From Kalmanozyma brasiliensis GHG001 (taxonomy: Eukaryota; Basidiomycota; Ustilaginomycetes; Ustilaginales), in assembly GCF_000497045.1 (NCBI RefSeq), contig NW_015961990.1, forward strand, positions 310,001-374,000: a stretch of 64,000 nt of DNA, given 5' to 3'. The position numbers and the translations under genes were made by a program. The notes under the pieces are model-generated. The model did not search any database. It saw only the letters and a list, made by a program, of their open reading frames with translations, and had not been told where the DNA came from. How positions within the stretch are numbered: the stretch's first letter is position 1; each line of letters opens with the position of its first letter. This document shows positions 1 to 10,500 of this stretch, piece after piece.

Positions 1-618
1 CAAGACGTACGGCGAGCGATCCGCCAACAACGTGGCTAGAACCTCTTGCAGACTGTCGAGCTGGGATCGGTCGATCTGATGGCACTTTGGAATGGCAAGA
101 GCAGCGATCTTGCGCACGTACAGGTTCGGATCGCGAGAGGCCTTTGTGACTGCCATGATGACGATGGGCGCTACCATGCTGACCTTGATGCTGCTGAGCA
201 CGCGCAGTGCCATGGCTCGAATGAGCGGACTGGGATCCGAGAGGTCGCGTTGGAAGCTGTTGATGCTGAGCAGCGTCAGATCTGGGTTGCTGTTGGCGTA
301 GCGTAGAAGAACGATGTAGACGAGCTTGCGCACGTCGAGGTTGGACGACGAGGTGAGCTTGAGGACGGCTGGAAGGAAGGAAGATGCATCGCGACCCTTG
401 GAGATCATGGCGACGATGCGGGTGAGCGCTGCGATGCGATCTTCGTCTCTACTGGAGTCGATCTGTGTGGCGATGGTTGACAGCTTGTCCTCTGAGGTGT
501 CGAGGTACTTTGCTGAGCCGACGCCGCCGACGAGGCCCTTGAGGGTAGCGATGGCATCCTCGGAGGTCTCGGAGAGGAAGGCGAGAGCGCGCGACGAGTT
601 CGAGTAAGCTGCACTCAT
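1..618 (-). CDS. APL6: AP-3 adaptor complex subunit beta, N-terminal part (runs off the window edge)
   Basis: The minus strand is open from an ATG at 618 to the window edge, giving the first 206 residues. The protein starts MSAAYSNSSRALAF. It then shows the helical-repeat style of an adaptin N-terminal trunk, with segments such as LDVRKLVYIVLLRYANSNPD, SPLIRAMALRVLSSIKV and DPNLYVRKIAALAIPKC. The last of these closely resembles the DPNxYVRKxAAxAIPK pattern typical of AP-3 beta subunits rather than AP-1/AP-2 beta. By family knowledge, AP-3 beta is a large subunit of the adaptor that carries cargo from Golgi or endosome to the vacuole. The gene shares a 589-bp divergent promoter with the kelch gene. 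The rest of the coding sequence lies outside the window, so length and appendage domain cannot be judged. AP-1/2 beta is the main alternative and I think it less likely. Confidence 0.82.
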   Translation of the reverse strand, partial: MSAAYSNSSRALAFLSETSEDAIATLKGLVGGVGSAKYLDTSEDKLSTIATQIDSSRDEDRIAALTRIVAMISKGRDASSFLPAVLKLTSSSNLDVRKLVYIVLLRYANSNPDLTLLSINSFQRDLSDPSPLIRAMALRVLSSIKVSMVAPIVIMAVTKASRDPNLYVRKIAALAIPKCHQIDRSQLDSLQEVLATLLADRSPYVL

Positions 619-1207
619 GATGGGCAGTGCTGCTGTTCGAAGACTCGGGGCGAGGGTGCAGGAAGGGCTGCGGGACCGATACGTGGTTGTCGCTATCCGT
701 TAGAGGGAGAAGGAAAGAAGAAAGGATGTTGGTCTTGGTGGAGGTTTCGAGCCTTTGGAATTCCAAGCAATGATTCGGAGCCGATCAGGGGTCCTCGAGA
801 CCAACACTTTCCTTGCCGGTCAGATGAGCGCAGATTGCTCGCTGTTCTAAGGTCTTCAGACTGATCAGAGCAGCACAAGCTTTTGAGCTGCCTTGTTCTG
901 GGATCCTAGTGACAAGTGTGATGTGAGAGAAGGCTGATCCGAGCAGAGGCAGCGATGAACCAGGAACGGCCAAGCCGATTCAGGGTTGGCGCTGCTGCTT
1001 CTGCTGGTTAAGCGCACGGTCAAATTAAGCTTCTCAATCTTCTGACACGCGTGTGAGCGCACAACCTCACTCACCATCATCACTCTCACCTTGTCTTTCT
1101 CAGCTTTGGCCATGCTCGCATGCTAGCCGACTCAGCTCCCTCATCACATCATCAAGGAGATCCTCCGAAGCTGGTCTTGGCGGCTGTCGTTCTAGTCAGC
1201 AGCTCTC
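619..1207. promoter_or_regulatory. Divergent intergenic region, AP-3 beta / kelch protein
   Basis: This 589-bp stretch separates two genes transcribed away from each other and must hold both promoters and 5' UTRs. I see no TATA box in a fixed position and no convincing coding or RNA gene. Short pyrimidine-rich stretches lie before the kelch ATG at 1208, and an in-frame TAG at 1193 fixes that ATG as the earliest possible start in its frame. Confidence 0.5.
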
Positions 1208-3454
1208 ATGGTCATCCCGTCCACTAAGGGCTGGTCGTCGTCGCAAGAGCAACGAGATCCCACCACTGTCCAAGTGCTGGGCATGGACCAGTCTCGTGCA
1301 GGTGAAGCTTACTACACATCGGATGCATCTACATCCCAGATGCAGGGAGACTATGGTGTGACACGCGCCTACATTCCCTCGCACCATTCCACCGCCTCTC
1401 GTCTTCAGAAGCAGTCTTCTTTCAGCACGGGCGCTTCGCAGAGCTCTTCTGGCAGCGAAGCGCCCCATGAAGCTCCCTCGGCATCTCGGCGCTCCGCTGA
1501 TCCGCATGACGCATCCACCTCAAGACTCGCTGGTCCTTCCGACACAGCTTCCTCGCGTCGAGCTCACCTTTCGCACGCTGATCGCGGCTTGAGCCACAAG
1601 GACTCATTCGGCGGTACTTATGCTTTCACCAGTGGCGCAGAGCTCAGCTCAGAATCAGCAGACGAGACATTCGTGTCTCCCTACCTTGGTAGCTCCCAAC
1701 GTCTTGCCAACGTGAATGACGACAATCGCCCCACAGAAAGTCACTCTCGTGACGACTTTCTTTCACGTCCAACGCAACGACACAGAGACACCGCACGAAT
1801 TGCAAACACGCCCGGCTCCTATCATTCGGCGGACGGCAGCGGCATTTCCGATCTCACCGAGCCCATCGAGATGCTAGGTCGAGCCTCAGCCTTCTCTGAC
1901 TCCGCACCTTCTCACACATCGCGTTCGAAGTCTTCTGCACTGCCCGCTTCCCAGTCTCGCACCGCACTCTCCGCTGCGGCTGCTGCTGCGTCTCAGAGCG
2001 ACAATGATCTGGCGGATGCCACCTTCGCAGCCAAGTTCGACCAGTCGTTGGCGCTAGACGCTACTGGCCGTCGGAGCAAACGCTTCGTTGAAGCAGACTC
2101 CTCAAGCGGTGAGCAGGATGAGCGAGGTCTCCCAAGAGCTGCTGCTGAGGCAAGCTCGCAGGTTAACAGCGCTACTCCCTCAGCAAACTCTCGGGACTTA
2201 CGCCGATCTGAAGCAGCCTCGGATGATGCGAGCTTGGCGTTGGCAACACAGAGAAAGCAACAGTCAGCATCCACTTCAACCCCAACGTCGCAAGCTCGAC
2301 GCGACAGAAGCGACAGGGACAAGTCCAGCAGCAGGAGACCGACGTCCAGCCGTCATCGCGAACCAGCTGCTTCCTCTGGATCAGCGCGCCCAGATGCAGC
2401 CAGCTCTGCGACTCGCTCTCTCAAAACATCTTATCGCACTTTGCCTCAGCTGCCTTCGGCCAGCAGCGTTCGACCTGCCCCTCCGCCTGCCATGTACTGG
2501 TCCAAAGCTCCCGTCCACGGCAGCGTGCCTCGCCGCAGTTTCCGCGCACACACTGCCAACCTATGCGACGAAGTGCTCTGGCTCTTTGGAGGATGCGACA
2601 ACCGCGGCTGCTTTCGTGACCTTTGGTGCTTCGACACCGAGACCATGTGTTGGTCCAGACCCAAAGTCACGGGCGACATTCCTCCAGCACGTCGCGCACA
2701 CTCAGCAACTATGGTCAACAAACGCCTATTTGTGTTTGCTGGTGGAGACGGCCCTCACTATTTCAACGACCTCTACATCTTCGACACCGTTTCCTTGAGA
2801 TGGTCCAAACCTGAAGTCGGTGGCACAGCTCCCAGTCCAAGACGAGCACATACTTGCAACTACTACGAAGGTCAGCTCATCGTCTTTGGCGGAGGCAACG
2901 GCGTTGGAGCACTCAACGATGTCCACACACTTGACGTCAACGATCTCTCGCGACTCGAGTGGCGCAGGATGGAGTGCAGCGGCAAAGTACCCATTGGCCG
3001 TGGATACCACACCTCGAACCTGGTTGACGGGAAGCTCATCGTCATCGGTGGCAGCGATGGTCACATGTCGTTCAACGACATTCACATACTTCGACTCGAG
3101 ACCCGCACCTGGTACCAGGTCAAGACGGACGAGATTCACAATCGCCTTGGCCACACTGCGACCCAAGTTGGCTCGTACCTCTTCATCTTTGGTGGCCACG
3201 ACAGCAAGACGTACACTTCCGAGCTGCTGACGCTCAATCTCGTCAACTTGCAGTGGGAGCCGCGCAAAGTGTGTGGAAAGAAGCCGCAAGGGCGAGGCTA
3301 TCACCAGGCTTGGCTTCGCGATTCGAGGCTGTTTGTGCACGGCGGATTCGATGGCAAGGATATCTTTGACGATCTGCACTTCCTCGACCTTGCTGCATGC
3401 GCTTATCTGCCGCAGATCACCAGCTTCAGCGTCGAGCTTGACGACGAAGTGTGA
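1208..3454 (+). CDS. Kelch-repeat (six-bladed beta-propeller) protein with long disordered N-terminus
   Basis: The single exon encodes 748 residues. Residues 1-428 are rich in Ser, Ala, Thr and Asp and look disordered. From about residue 429 to 740 there are six consecutive kelch units, each with the hydrophobic-GG doublet, a following D-D/L turn and a closing Trp or Tyr: WLFGG, FVFAGG, IVFGGG, IVIGG, FIFGG and FVHGG. Six repeats form one complete propeller, a scaffold for protein binding. Fungal proteins of this layout include polarity factors such as Tea1, but there the kelch domain is N-terminal and followed by coiled coils, which are absent here. I therefore call only the fold. A second in-frame Met (residue 26) could be an alternative start. 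The upstream neighbour is divergent AP-3 beta. Confidence 0.85.
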   Translation: MVIPSTKGWSSSQEQRDPTTVQVLGMDQSRAGEAYYTSDASTSQMQGDYGVTRAYIPSHHSTASRLQKQSSFSTGASQSSSGSEAPHEAPSASRRSADPHDASTSRLAGPSDTASSRRAHLSHADRGLSHKDSFGGTYAFTSGAELSSESADETFVSPYLGSSQRLANVNDDNRPTESHSRDDFLSRPTQRHRDTARIANTPGSYHSADGSGISDLTEPIEMLGRASAFSDSAPSHTSRSKSSALPASQSRTALSAAAAAASQSDNDLADATFAAKFDQSLALDATGRRSKRFVEADSSSGEQDERGLPRAAAEASSQVNSATPSANSRDLRRSEAASDDASLALATQRKQQSASTSTPTSQARRDRSDRDKSSSRRPTSSRHREPAASSGSARPDAASSATRSLKTSYRTLPQLPSASSVRPAPPPAMYWSKAPVHGSVPRRSFRAHTANLCDEVLWLFGGCDNRGCFRDLWCFDTETMCWSRPKVTGDIPPARRAHSATMVNKRLFVFAGGDGPHYFNDLYIFDTVSLRWSKPEVGGTAPSPRRAHTCNYYEGQLIVFGGGNGVGALNDVHTLDVNDLSRLEWRRMECSGKVPIGRGYHTSNLVDGKLIVIGGSDGHMSFNDIHILRLETRTWYQVKTDEIHNRLGHTATQVGSYLFIFGGHDSKTYTSELLTLNLVNLQWEPRKVCGKKPQGRGYHQAWLRDSRLFVHGGFDGKDIFDDLHFLDLAACAYLPQITSFSVELDDEV

Positions 3455-4795
3455 TTCAAACAACGCTCTCGGTTCCTTGGACGGACGGCCGATGTATTCT
3501 GTTCTCCACTTTAATCCAACTCAAAGTCGTCGGCGGTCACGGCGATCAGCAACATCGGTGTCTCATTTGTGGCTGTGTCTCGCAACGGCCACTGGCGTTT
3601 ACAATGCAAGGTCTCCTGTCTGCACCTTGCCAGCGCCCGGATCCGAACAATGAGGGCAACGGCGTGGGGCCGGGCCAGATCCGGCTGTAACCAGAATCGC
3701 TCCACCCCTTCATCTCTGGGGTGGGACATAGGCGGAGATGCGACGACCTCGAGATCGCTCAATCACTGGTGGGCGAGCAGGGACGTTGATCGCCGACTCT
3801 TTCGTATCGTCGGCAGCGAGTTCCGGCTTTGCAGACTTTGTTGCACGAGATCGGAAGCTTTCGCCGTCGTCGCACGTCGCCGTCAAGAAAGGCTGTAGTT
3901 GTGATCACGAACAACATGTCTAAGTGGAAGTAGCTGCAAACAGCGTCAGCCAGTCGCGACACACCGTGCACGCTGCAATTTGTCGAGTTGCTCGGGTGTC
4001 GCCAGCTGAGTGCTGAATTCGATGTCGGTGGGTTCAAATTTGCACGCCACCTCCTCCCACATCCATCAAGCTACAGACGGTCGCTTGTAGCATGACAGTG
4101 CGGTACGAATCAATCATCACTTCATCTCCTGTCGACGGTAAGCCCCGGGCGAGGAGCACGGCGGACTTTCAACGGCCACATGACCAGTTCTCAAAGCGAC
4201 ATTTCCAGTGCCAACATGCGGACGACCCTGGCTTCGAGGAGCGTGCTTCATCTCGCGTTGTCTCGTCCCACTTCAAGCCTCGCCCCTCGATCTCCCACCT
4301 TGGCGACCGCCTACGACGTATGAAGTGGGTAAGGAGCGATTCAACGCCTTGCCCACCTTGTCATCCCGAGATGGGAAAGTTGCCTCAACTCTCTTCATAG
4401 ACGACAGCGAGTGCGGTCCGAAACTCTCATCCAGCGACACCGACAATTGGCCGAGGCAAATGAGATAGGGCGCACGACAACCGCTGCTGCGTGCAAGCTC
4501 TTCCTTCGGTGTCAATGGTGACGATCTCGAATCCCACGCCAGCTGCAGATGGTGGGCTCTGTCATTCCGTCTCGCAGGATGGACGTGCCTTCCCTGAATC
4601 AAGCTCTTCGCTTCCCACGGCATAAAAAGCGAGCAGTTGGCAGCCTCTCCCTTCACCTCCTCTCAACTCACTCTTCACACATCGCCTCTCTCTTGCATAC
4701 CGACAAACACTTTCTTTCGGCACCTTCCTCACCCAACAGCCCTCAATCCTTCTGGCAAGCATTCGAGCTGTCCCCTCACATCTCCATCCGTCAAG
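3455..4795. other. Intergenic region: kelch 3' flank and promoter of the secreted repeat protein
   Basis: No credible gene is visible in these 1.34 kb; the small open frames lack family features and overlap each other. Two GC-rich hairpins can be drawn about 250 bp after the kelch stop. One pairs CCACCCC at 3702-3708 with GGGGTGG at 3718-3724 and the other pairs GCCGG with CCGGC at 3669-3685. The right end holds a TATA-like box and a pyrimidine-rich leader for the downstream gene. Confidence 0.5.
4620..4629 (+). promoter_or_regulatory. TATA-like box of the secreted repeat protein gene
   Basis: GCATAAAAAG lies about 170 bp before the chosen ATG at 4796. It is followed by a CT-rich leader (4640-4790), the usual arrangement in strongly expressed fungal genes. 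An ATG-less upstream frame from 4637 stays open, but it reads through this leader and is not taken as coding. Confidence 0.5.
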
Positions 4796-7318
4796 ATGAA
4801 GTTCCAAGCCTCCTTCGTGACGCTCCTTGTGGTCGTCAGCGCCGCCATCTCGGTTGCTGAGGCCCGTTCGCCCGTAACGGCCAACAAGCGCCCTTCCAAC
4901 CTTAACCGTCGCGACGAGGCGATTGCTCTTCAGAAGCGCGCCAGCGGCTTTGGCGGTTTCGCCGGCCGCCTCTTCCGCCGCGACGGTGGCGATGACGGTG
5001 GAGACATCTCTTCGCCTCAGGGTAACGGCGACGACGGCGCTCAGCAACAGGGCTACGGCAAGCAAGGCTACGGCGGTGACGACGGTAGCCAGCCCGAGGG
5101 CTACGGCGACTCGTCGGCCCCTGGTCAGCCTGGTCAGGGCAAGGACGATGGTTCGCAGCAACAAGGCTACGGCGACTCATCGACCCCAGGTCAGCCCGAC
5201 CAAGGCAAGGACAACGGTTCCCAGCAGCCTGATCAAGGCAAGGACGACGGGTCTCAAAAGCAAGGCTACGGTCAGCCTGACCAAGGCAAGGACAACGGCT
5301 CTCAGCAGCCCGACCAGGGCAAGGACGATGGCTCCTCGCAACAAGGCTATGGCGACTCGTCGGCCCCCGGCCAGCCCAAGAAGGACGACGGCTACGGCGC
5401 GCCTCCTTCTCAAAACGGCGGTCAGGCGCCCTCCGACCAGACCCCGCCCCAGCAGGGTTACGGCGGTCAGCCTGCACCTCCTCAGGGCGACTCGCAGCAG
5501 GGCAGTCAGGCTCCCCCTCCCTTTGGCCAGGACGACTCGTCGAAGGAGCAGGAGAAACAACAGAAGGAGCAGGAGAAGCAACAGAAGGAACAGGAGAAGC
5601 AGCAAAAGGAACAGGAGAAGCAGCAGAAGGAGCAGCAAAAGCAGCAGGAGAAGGACGCCAAGCGTCTCCAGAAGGAGCACGAGCGCGAGCAGAAGGACGC
5701 CGAGCGCGCCCAGAAGGAGTCGCAGCAGGGTGGTCAGGGTGGTGGTCAGCAGCCCGCTGCTCAGCCTGATCAGCCCGGCCAGCCTGACCAAGCTCTGCCC
5801 GACCAAGGTGCTCCTCAAGGTCAGCCCGACCAGGGTACTCCTCAAGGTCAGCCCGGCCAAGGTCAGCCTCCCGCCAACTCTGGCAACGGTGGTCAGCCTA
5901 TCAGCCCCGACCAGTGGAAGCAGAGCCCCATCCCCGTCCCTTCAGGTCAAGATTCGGGTTCGGCCCCTGACAACTGCCCCAAGTTCCCCAAGCAGGGTGG
6001 CGGTGAGGCTGACAACGCGCCTTGCTTCGCCAAGGACGCCAAGCGCAAGGACATCTGCTCGGCTCTGAAGCAGTTCGGTGTCGACACCAAGGCCGTGGGC
6101 TGCTCGGACGACGAGTGCTCCGAGGACGCCAAGGACTACTCGAACCACGCCTGCGACAAGAAGAAGCAGTGCGACTTTGGCTGGGACAACAGCTGCGACT
6201 TCTACCTGCACATGGGCTTCAGCGACGTTTCGAAGTTCGGCTGCGGTGCTCAGAGCGCTCCCTCTAACGGCCCCAGCGGCGGTGATGCTGGCAACCAGCC
6301 TCAGCCCGGTGGCGGCGACGACAGCTCTGCCCCGGCCCCCGGTGACGACTGCGACAAGGACGCTGGCTCGCAGCCTCAGCCTGACAACGGCAGCCAACAG
6401 CCTCAGCCCGACAATGGTAGCCAGCAGCCTCAGCCTGGCCAAGACGGTGGTGACAACGGTGACGCGCAGCCTCAACCCGGTCAAGACGGTGGCGACAACG
6501 GCGACTCGCAGCCTCAGCCTGGTCAGGGCGCTAGCGGCGACGACTGCGACAAGGATGCCGGCGCTAACGGCGACCAGTCTGGCAAGGACGACCAGGGCAA
6601 CTCGCCTGACGACTATGCTGGTAAGGGCGGCGACGACAGCACTCCTCCCTCCGACAACGGCGTCAACGGCAGCCAGTCTCCTCCTACCGACTACTCGAAG
6701 GGCGACAACGGCGACCAGTCTCCCCCTTCCGACAACGGCGACAACGGCAGCCAGTCGCCTCCTACCGACTACTCTCAGGGCGGCAACGGTGACCAGTCTC
6801 CTCCTCAGGGTGGCGACAATGGTGACGAGCAGGCTCCTGGCGACAACGGCGACCAGTCTCCTCCCACCGACTACGGCAACGGTGGCGACAACGGTTCGCA
6901 GCCTGCTCCCAAGCCCGATGACTGCGACAAGGACAAGTCGCAGCCTGGTGCTGACAACGGCGACTCGTCGCAGCCTGGCACCGACAACGGTAACTCGTCC
7001 AACCCTGGTGCTGACAACGGTGACTCGTCGAACCCGGGTCCTGACGACAAAGGCTCGGACAACGGCTCGTACAACCCCGGCTCGAACGGTGGCGACGCCG
7101 ACAACAGCGGCAACGGTGGTGACGCTGGCGCTAAGCCTGACGACTGCGACAAGAACAAGGCGCAGCCCGGTGCCGGTGGTGACGACAGCTCAAACAGCCC
7201 TGGCTCCGATGACAACGGTGACGACTGGGCTCACACTGAAGGCGGCGCTGCTGCTGGTGCCGACCAAGCCCTCCCCTCCCCCGGCAAGGACGAGAAGAAG
7301 GGCTACGGCCAGAAGTAG
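4796..7318 (+). CDS. Secreted repetitive Gln/Gly/Asp-rich protein with internal cysteine-rich domain
   Basis: The start at 4796 is chosen because it gives a classic signal peptide (MKFQASF, hydrophobic core, cleavage near AEA-R at residue 23) and has a good context (TCAAGATG). The protein is 840 residues. Dibasic Kex2-type sites lie at KR31-32, RR38-39, KR47-48 and RR61-62. Then come QGYGDSS/GQPDQGKD repeats (about 80-245) and a charged helix of KEQEKQQ heptads (250-308). A cysteine-rich domain follows with nine Cys (394-483). The tail is a long Asp/Gly/Asn/Ser/Pro repeat region in which the motif DDCDK occurs four times, each adding one Cys, for 13 Cys in total. There are no membrane spans or GPI signal at the C-terminus (ends GYGQK). 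This architecture fits an apoplastic or cell-surface repetitive secreted protein such as smuts make. I do not recognise the cysteine domain and assign no molecular function. Confidence 0.8.
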   Translation: MKFQASFVTLLVVVSAAISVAEARSPVTANKRPSNLNRRDEAIALQKRASGFGGFAGRLFRRDGGDDGGDISSPQGNGDDGAQQQGYGKQGYGGDDGSQPEGYGDSSAPGQPGQGKDDGSQQQGYGDSSTPGQPDQGKDNGSQQPDQGKDDGSQKQGYGQPDQGKDNGSQQPDQGKDDGSSQQGYGDSSAPGQPKKDDGYGAPPSQNGGQAPSDQTPPQQGYGGQPAPPQGDSQQGSQAPPPFGQDDSSKEQEKQQKEQEKQQKEQEKQQKEQEKQQKEQQKQQEKDAKRLQKEHEREQKDAERAQKESQQGGQGGGQQPAAQPDQPGQPDQALPDQGAPQGQPDQGTPQGQPGQGQPPANSGNGGQPISPDQWKQSPIPVPSGQDSGSAPDNCPKFPKQGGGEADNAPCFAKDAKRKDICSALKQFGVDTKAVGCSDDECSEDAKDYSNHACDKKKQCDFGWDNSCDFYLHMGFSDVSKFGCGAQSAPSNGPSGGDAGNQPQPGGGDDSSAPAPGDDCDKDAGSQPQPDNGSQQPQPDNGSQQPQPGQDGGDNGDAQPQPGQDGGDNGDSQPQPGQGASGDDCDKDAGANGDQSGKDDQGNSPDDYAGKGGDDSTPPSDNGVNGSQSPPTDYSKGDNGDQSPPSDNGDNGSQSPPTDYSQGGNGDQSPPQGGDNGDEQAPGDNGDQSPPTDYGNGGDNGSQPAPKPDDCDKDKSQPGADNGDSSQPGTDNGNSSNPGADNGDSSNPGPDDKGSDNGSYNPGSNGGDADNSGNGGDAGAKPDDCDKNKAQPGAGGDDSSNSPGSDDNGDDWAHTEGGAAAGADQALPSPGKDEKKGYGQK
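5543..5719 (+). repeat. In-frame heptad repeat KEQEKQQ inside the secreted protein gene
   Basis: A 21-bp unit encoding KEQEKQQ is repeated at least four times and decays into related units (KEQQKQQ, EKDAKRLQKE). The heptads contain almost no hydrophobic residues until the decayed end, so a highly charged single helix is more likely than a canonical coiled coil. Tandem coding repeats of this kind vary in number between strains. Confidence 0.85.
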
Positions 7319-7561
7319 GCGTCTCTCGTCATCATGCTGTCTAGATCATTCCTCGTTCTCCGCTCGTCTTGATCCGTCGTTGTCGGCACATCTCTCTGCT
7401 GTGCTCCAGTCATCGACCTTTTTATCACTTCACTCTCTTTCTCTCCCATCAAAATGGTCAGTTTTCATTCTCTCTTTTCAGATCGTGCCGGTCAAACGTG
7501 TGTGTGCTGTGTCTTTGAGAGTTGCTCACTGGAAGTGTGGCGTCGTACGAGCCGATCCCGG

Positions 7562-10500
7562 TCAACGTCTCCTCCAATCCCGTCCCCCACGATCGTAGTG
7601 CTCGTAATAGCCCTCATCACGGTGTCGACCCCGACGATAGGCATCATCGTCCCTTCGACGCGATCGATACTCCTGAGAATCCCTCCGATCCTCCGTCCTG
7701 GCTCGATAATGAGATGTCGACGACTGACCGCGTTCATTGGACATCTTGCGATCGTCAATCCGGTCCAACAACGAAGGCTGGTCGTCTTGGGTCCCCCAAT
7801 CCTCCGTCTTCACGTCTCGGCGCGACTCGACCGCTGGTCGTCCTGCTTGACTACTGCCTTTGATCGCGATGCCCTTTTCGGTGGGCGAAGGAGGACCTGC
7901 GTCTTTGTGTTCGACTTTGACATCGGCGTCCCGGGCGTCCGCGCCAAACGCACGGACTGCACCTCGTCCGCGAACACGTCGAACGTCCTCAGAGTCGGCT
8001 CGCCTTTTGCCCTTGCCCAGCTCCGCGTTGGATGATGACGCCTCTTCTTGTGCCTTCAGCGGATTGACCCACTGCGGGAATGGCGGAGGTGGTATCAGCC
8101 ACGTTGGGATGGGCTGCTCGGCGTCACTCCTGCGCGCGTCTCTGAGGCACCGTTGGCCCAGTCTGATCACAGAGCCCGCCGATTCGCGCACCTCCTCTGG
8201 GTACAGCTCCCTCTCTTCCACTTCGCGTGCGAGACCGATGATGTCCTTCACGCGGTCTTGAAAGTGACCGTCGATCCATGTTGGCCTTTCAATCGTAGAC
8301 CTGCACTGGTCGAGCGCAGTGAGGAGGGCCTCGCTCGCAAGCATCGTATACGCCTTTCGAGCCCTTGTGACGGCAGGGCTACGATCTGCATCGCCAATAC
8401 GAACACACGAGACGCCGTTAATCGGTACGTGGGTCTAGATCAAAGAGAGAAGGAGCATTGCTTCAGTAAGGGTGCCTGCACGTGGAACGAGACGTGTGAT
8501 GACGAGATACTTACCATCAGCGCTCGAGCGATGATCTTCGAAATGTCTGAAGCAGTGCTGCCTCCGGCAAAAGCAAGCTCTGGTGGGCATTGCTTTGCGG
8601 TCGATGCCACTCGCGCTGCCAGATTCGATGCTGATCGGAACAAGACGAGCTTCTGTGCCGCGGAGAAGTGGTGTACGAGCGCTGCAGGCTCTTCGATCGC
8701 CCCTTCTTCGAGTGGCAGGTAGTAGAACAGATATGTGGTCGAAGCGTCGAGCTCGTTGAGGAAGATTTTGGCCTCGGAGAGCTTTTGAACAGCAGCCAGC
8801 TGGATCTGCTCCCCTCGACCGAGCATCGTGCGGTCGACTACTTGAAGGAGGCTGCTGAAAGTCTTCAAGCCGTCGGTGATGAGCGGAATCTTGCTAGACC
8901 CATCCCATTCTGCAAGCACATCGGTGAGAGCAGGTGAAAGCATAGAGCTCGTACCGCTCTGGTCGTCTTCGCTGCTGTGACCGGGAGGAACCGGGCTGAG
9001 GTTGTGTTTCACCATCAGGATCCAGCCGAGATTCCAGAGAACGGCAACGGCTGCTTCGCGAGCTGCCTCTCGGTCGGACTCTGAGAGCTCGTCATCAGGT
9101 CCAACCCAGATGCTCTGCAAGTCGTGAAGAAGGGAGACGACCTTCGGCAATGCAAACTTGGTCGCGAGCGGCAGAGTTTCTGCAAGGTGCTTCGCGAGAG
9201 CTGCCTCATGCGTAAGCTCGCCGACGATCGTGTCCACCACCTTCTGGCCCCAGTCAGACGCGAAGAAGTCGACAACTAGGCCACGCAGCTCCAGCTTATC
9301 GCCGAACATCAGATCGAAGCAGCTGGTCACACTGGCCTCGGGATAGTCGCTTTGCTGAGCCGATCGGAAATGCTTGAGGATGACCTCACGCACGAGGGTA
9401 CGCTCGTCGTCGTCGTGATTCTGCATAAGTTCTACCAGAGCTGTGAGATTGCTCGTGAGGAGCGTAATATCGCGAGAGCTGAGCTCCAACAAGGCCCGAT
9501 GGCCTTGCTTGCGGGTGCCCACGCTTTCGTCCTCGCAGATGTCGAAGACGATGTTCTGAACCCCGTTGCGAATTGTGGTAAGCTTTTCCTGCGCCGTAGG
9601 ATGCGCTCGATTCGCAGCCATGCATTCGATCATGACGCAATAGTGTGACATGGCCGTGTGCATCGTTCTTGGCCGCATGGTGTTGAGGGTTTTGAGGCCC
9701 TGGTGCTCTTCGATCAGCTGCGTGATGAGCTTGGTGTCGACGCCCTCCCACTCTGGCGCTGGAACCGCGAGCTGCTGGTTCAGTCGTCCCTCGATCATGC
9801 GGAGCGTGTACTCGAGCTTGACCTCTTCTTGTGAGATGACTGGATAGCTTGGCGGCACGTCCAACACTAGAGCCGGTTGAGGCTCCCAGCCGTGGCTCGA
9901 CGATGCTGAGGGACGCCTTGGATCACTGGTTGCTGGTCTGGCGTTGAAGCCGGGAGATGACGCTGGAAAAGGTGCAGAGTGCAAGACCTGCTGATCCTCG
10001 GCCCTAGATCTGCGACCGTCACTCTCGCGATGGACAGGAGGAGGATGACCGGGGGTGGGAGTTGAATGGGCTGCCCGTCCGTAGTGTGGCGGCGGTATCC
10101 GAGGCCTTGGATCGGCCATGGGTGGTCTGTTGTACTGAGAGGGTGGAAGCGCCTCCGTAGCCGGAGCAGAGCTGTCCCATCCATGATCAGGCGGAGGGGG
10201 AAGCGTCCTCGGATCGGACGGCGATGGAACAGCGCTCCCATGACCATAGCGTTGAGGAGGAGTAAGAGGTCTCCTGGGATCAGCCACGGGTGGACGGTGT
10301 CGTGGAAGCGCTTCCGATGCTGGACTGCAAGTGTCCCATGCATGGTTTGGCGGAGGTGGCAACGTCCTAGGCTCGGACGCCGAGGGTACAGCCCTCTGAT
10401 ACGGCTCGACCGGTCGCGAGGGAGCAGCTTGGCTGTCGGCACGAGGTCGTCGTCTGCCCCACCCATTATCTCGCTCGGGGTAGCCTTTAGGTCTTTGCAC

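Noticed and set aside
3669..3724. Two adjacent GC-rich hairpins after the kelch gene as a terminator
   Set aside because: Pol II genes do not use such terminators and the distance from the stop is large; kept only as a note in the intergenic entry.
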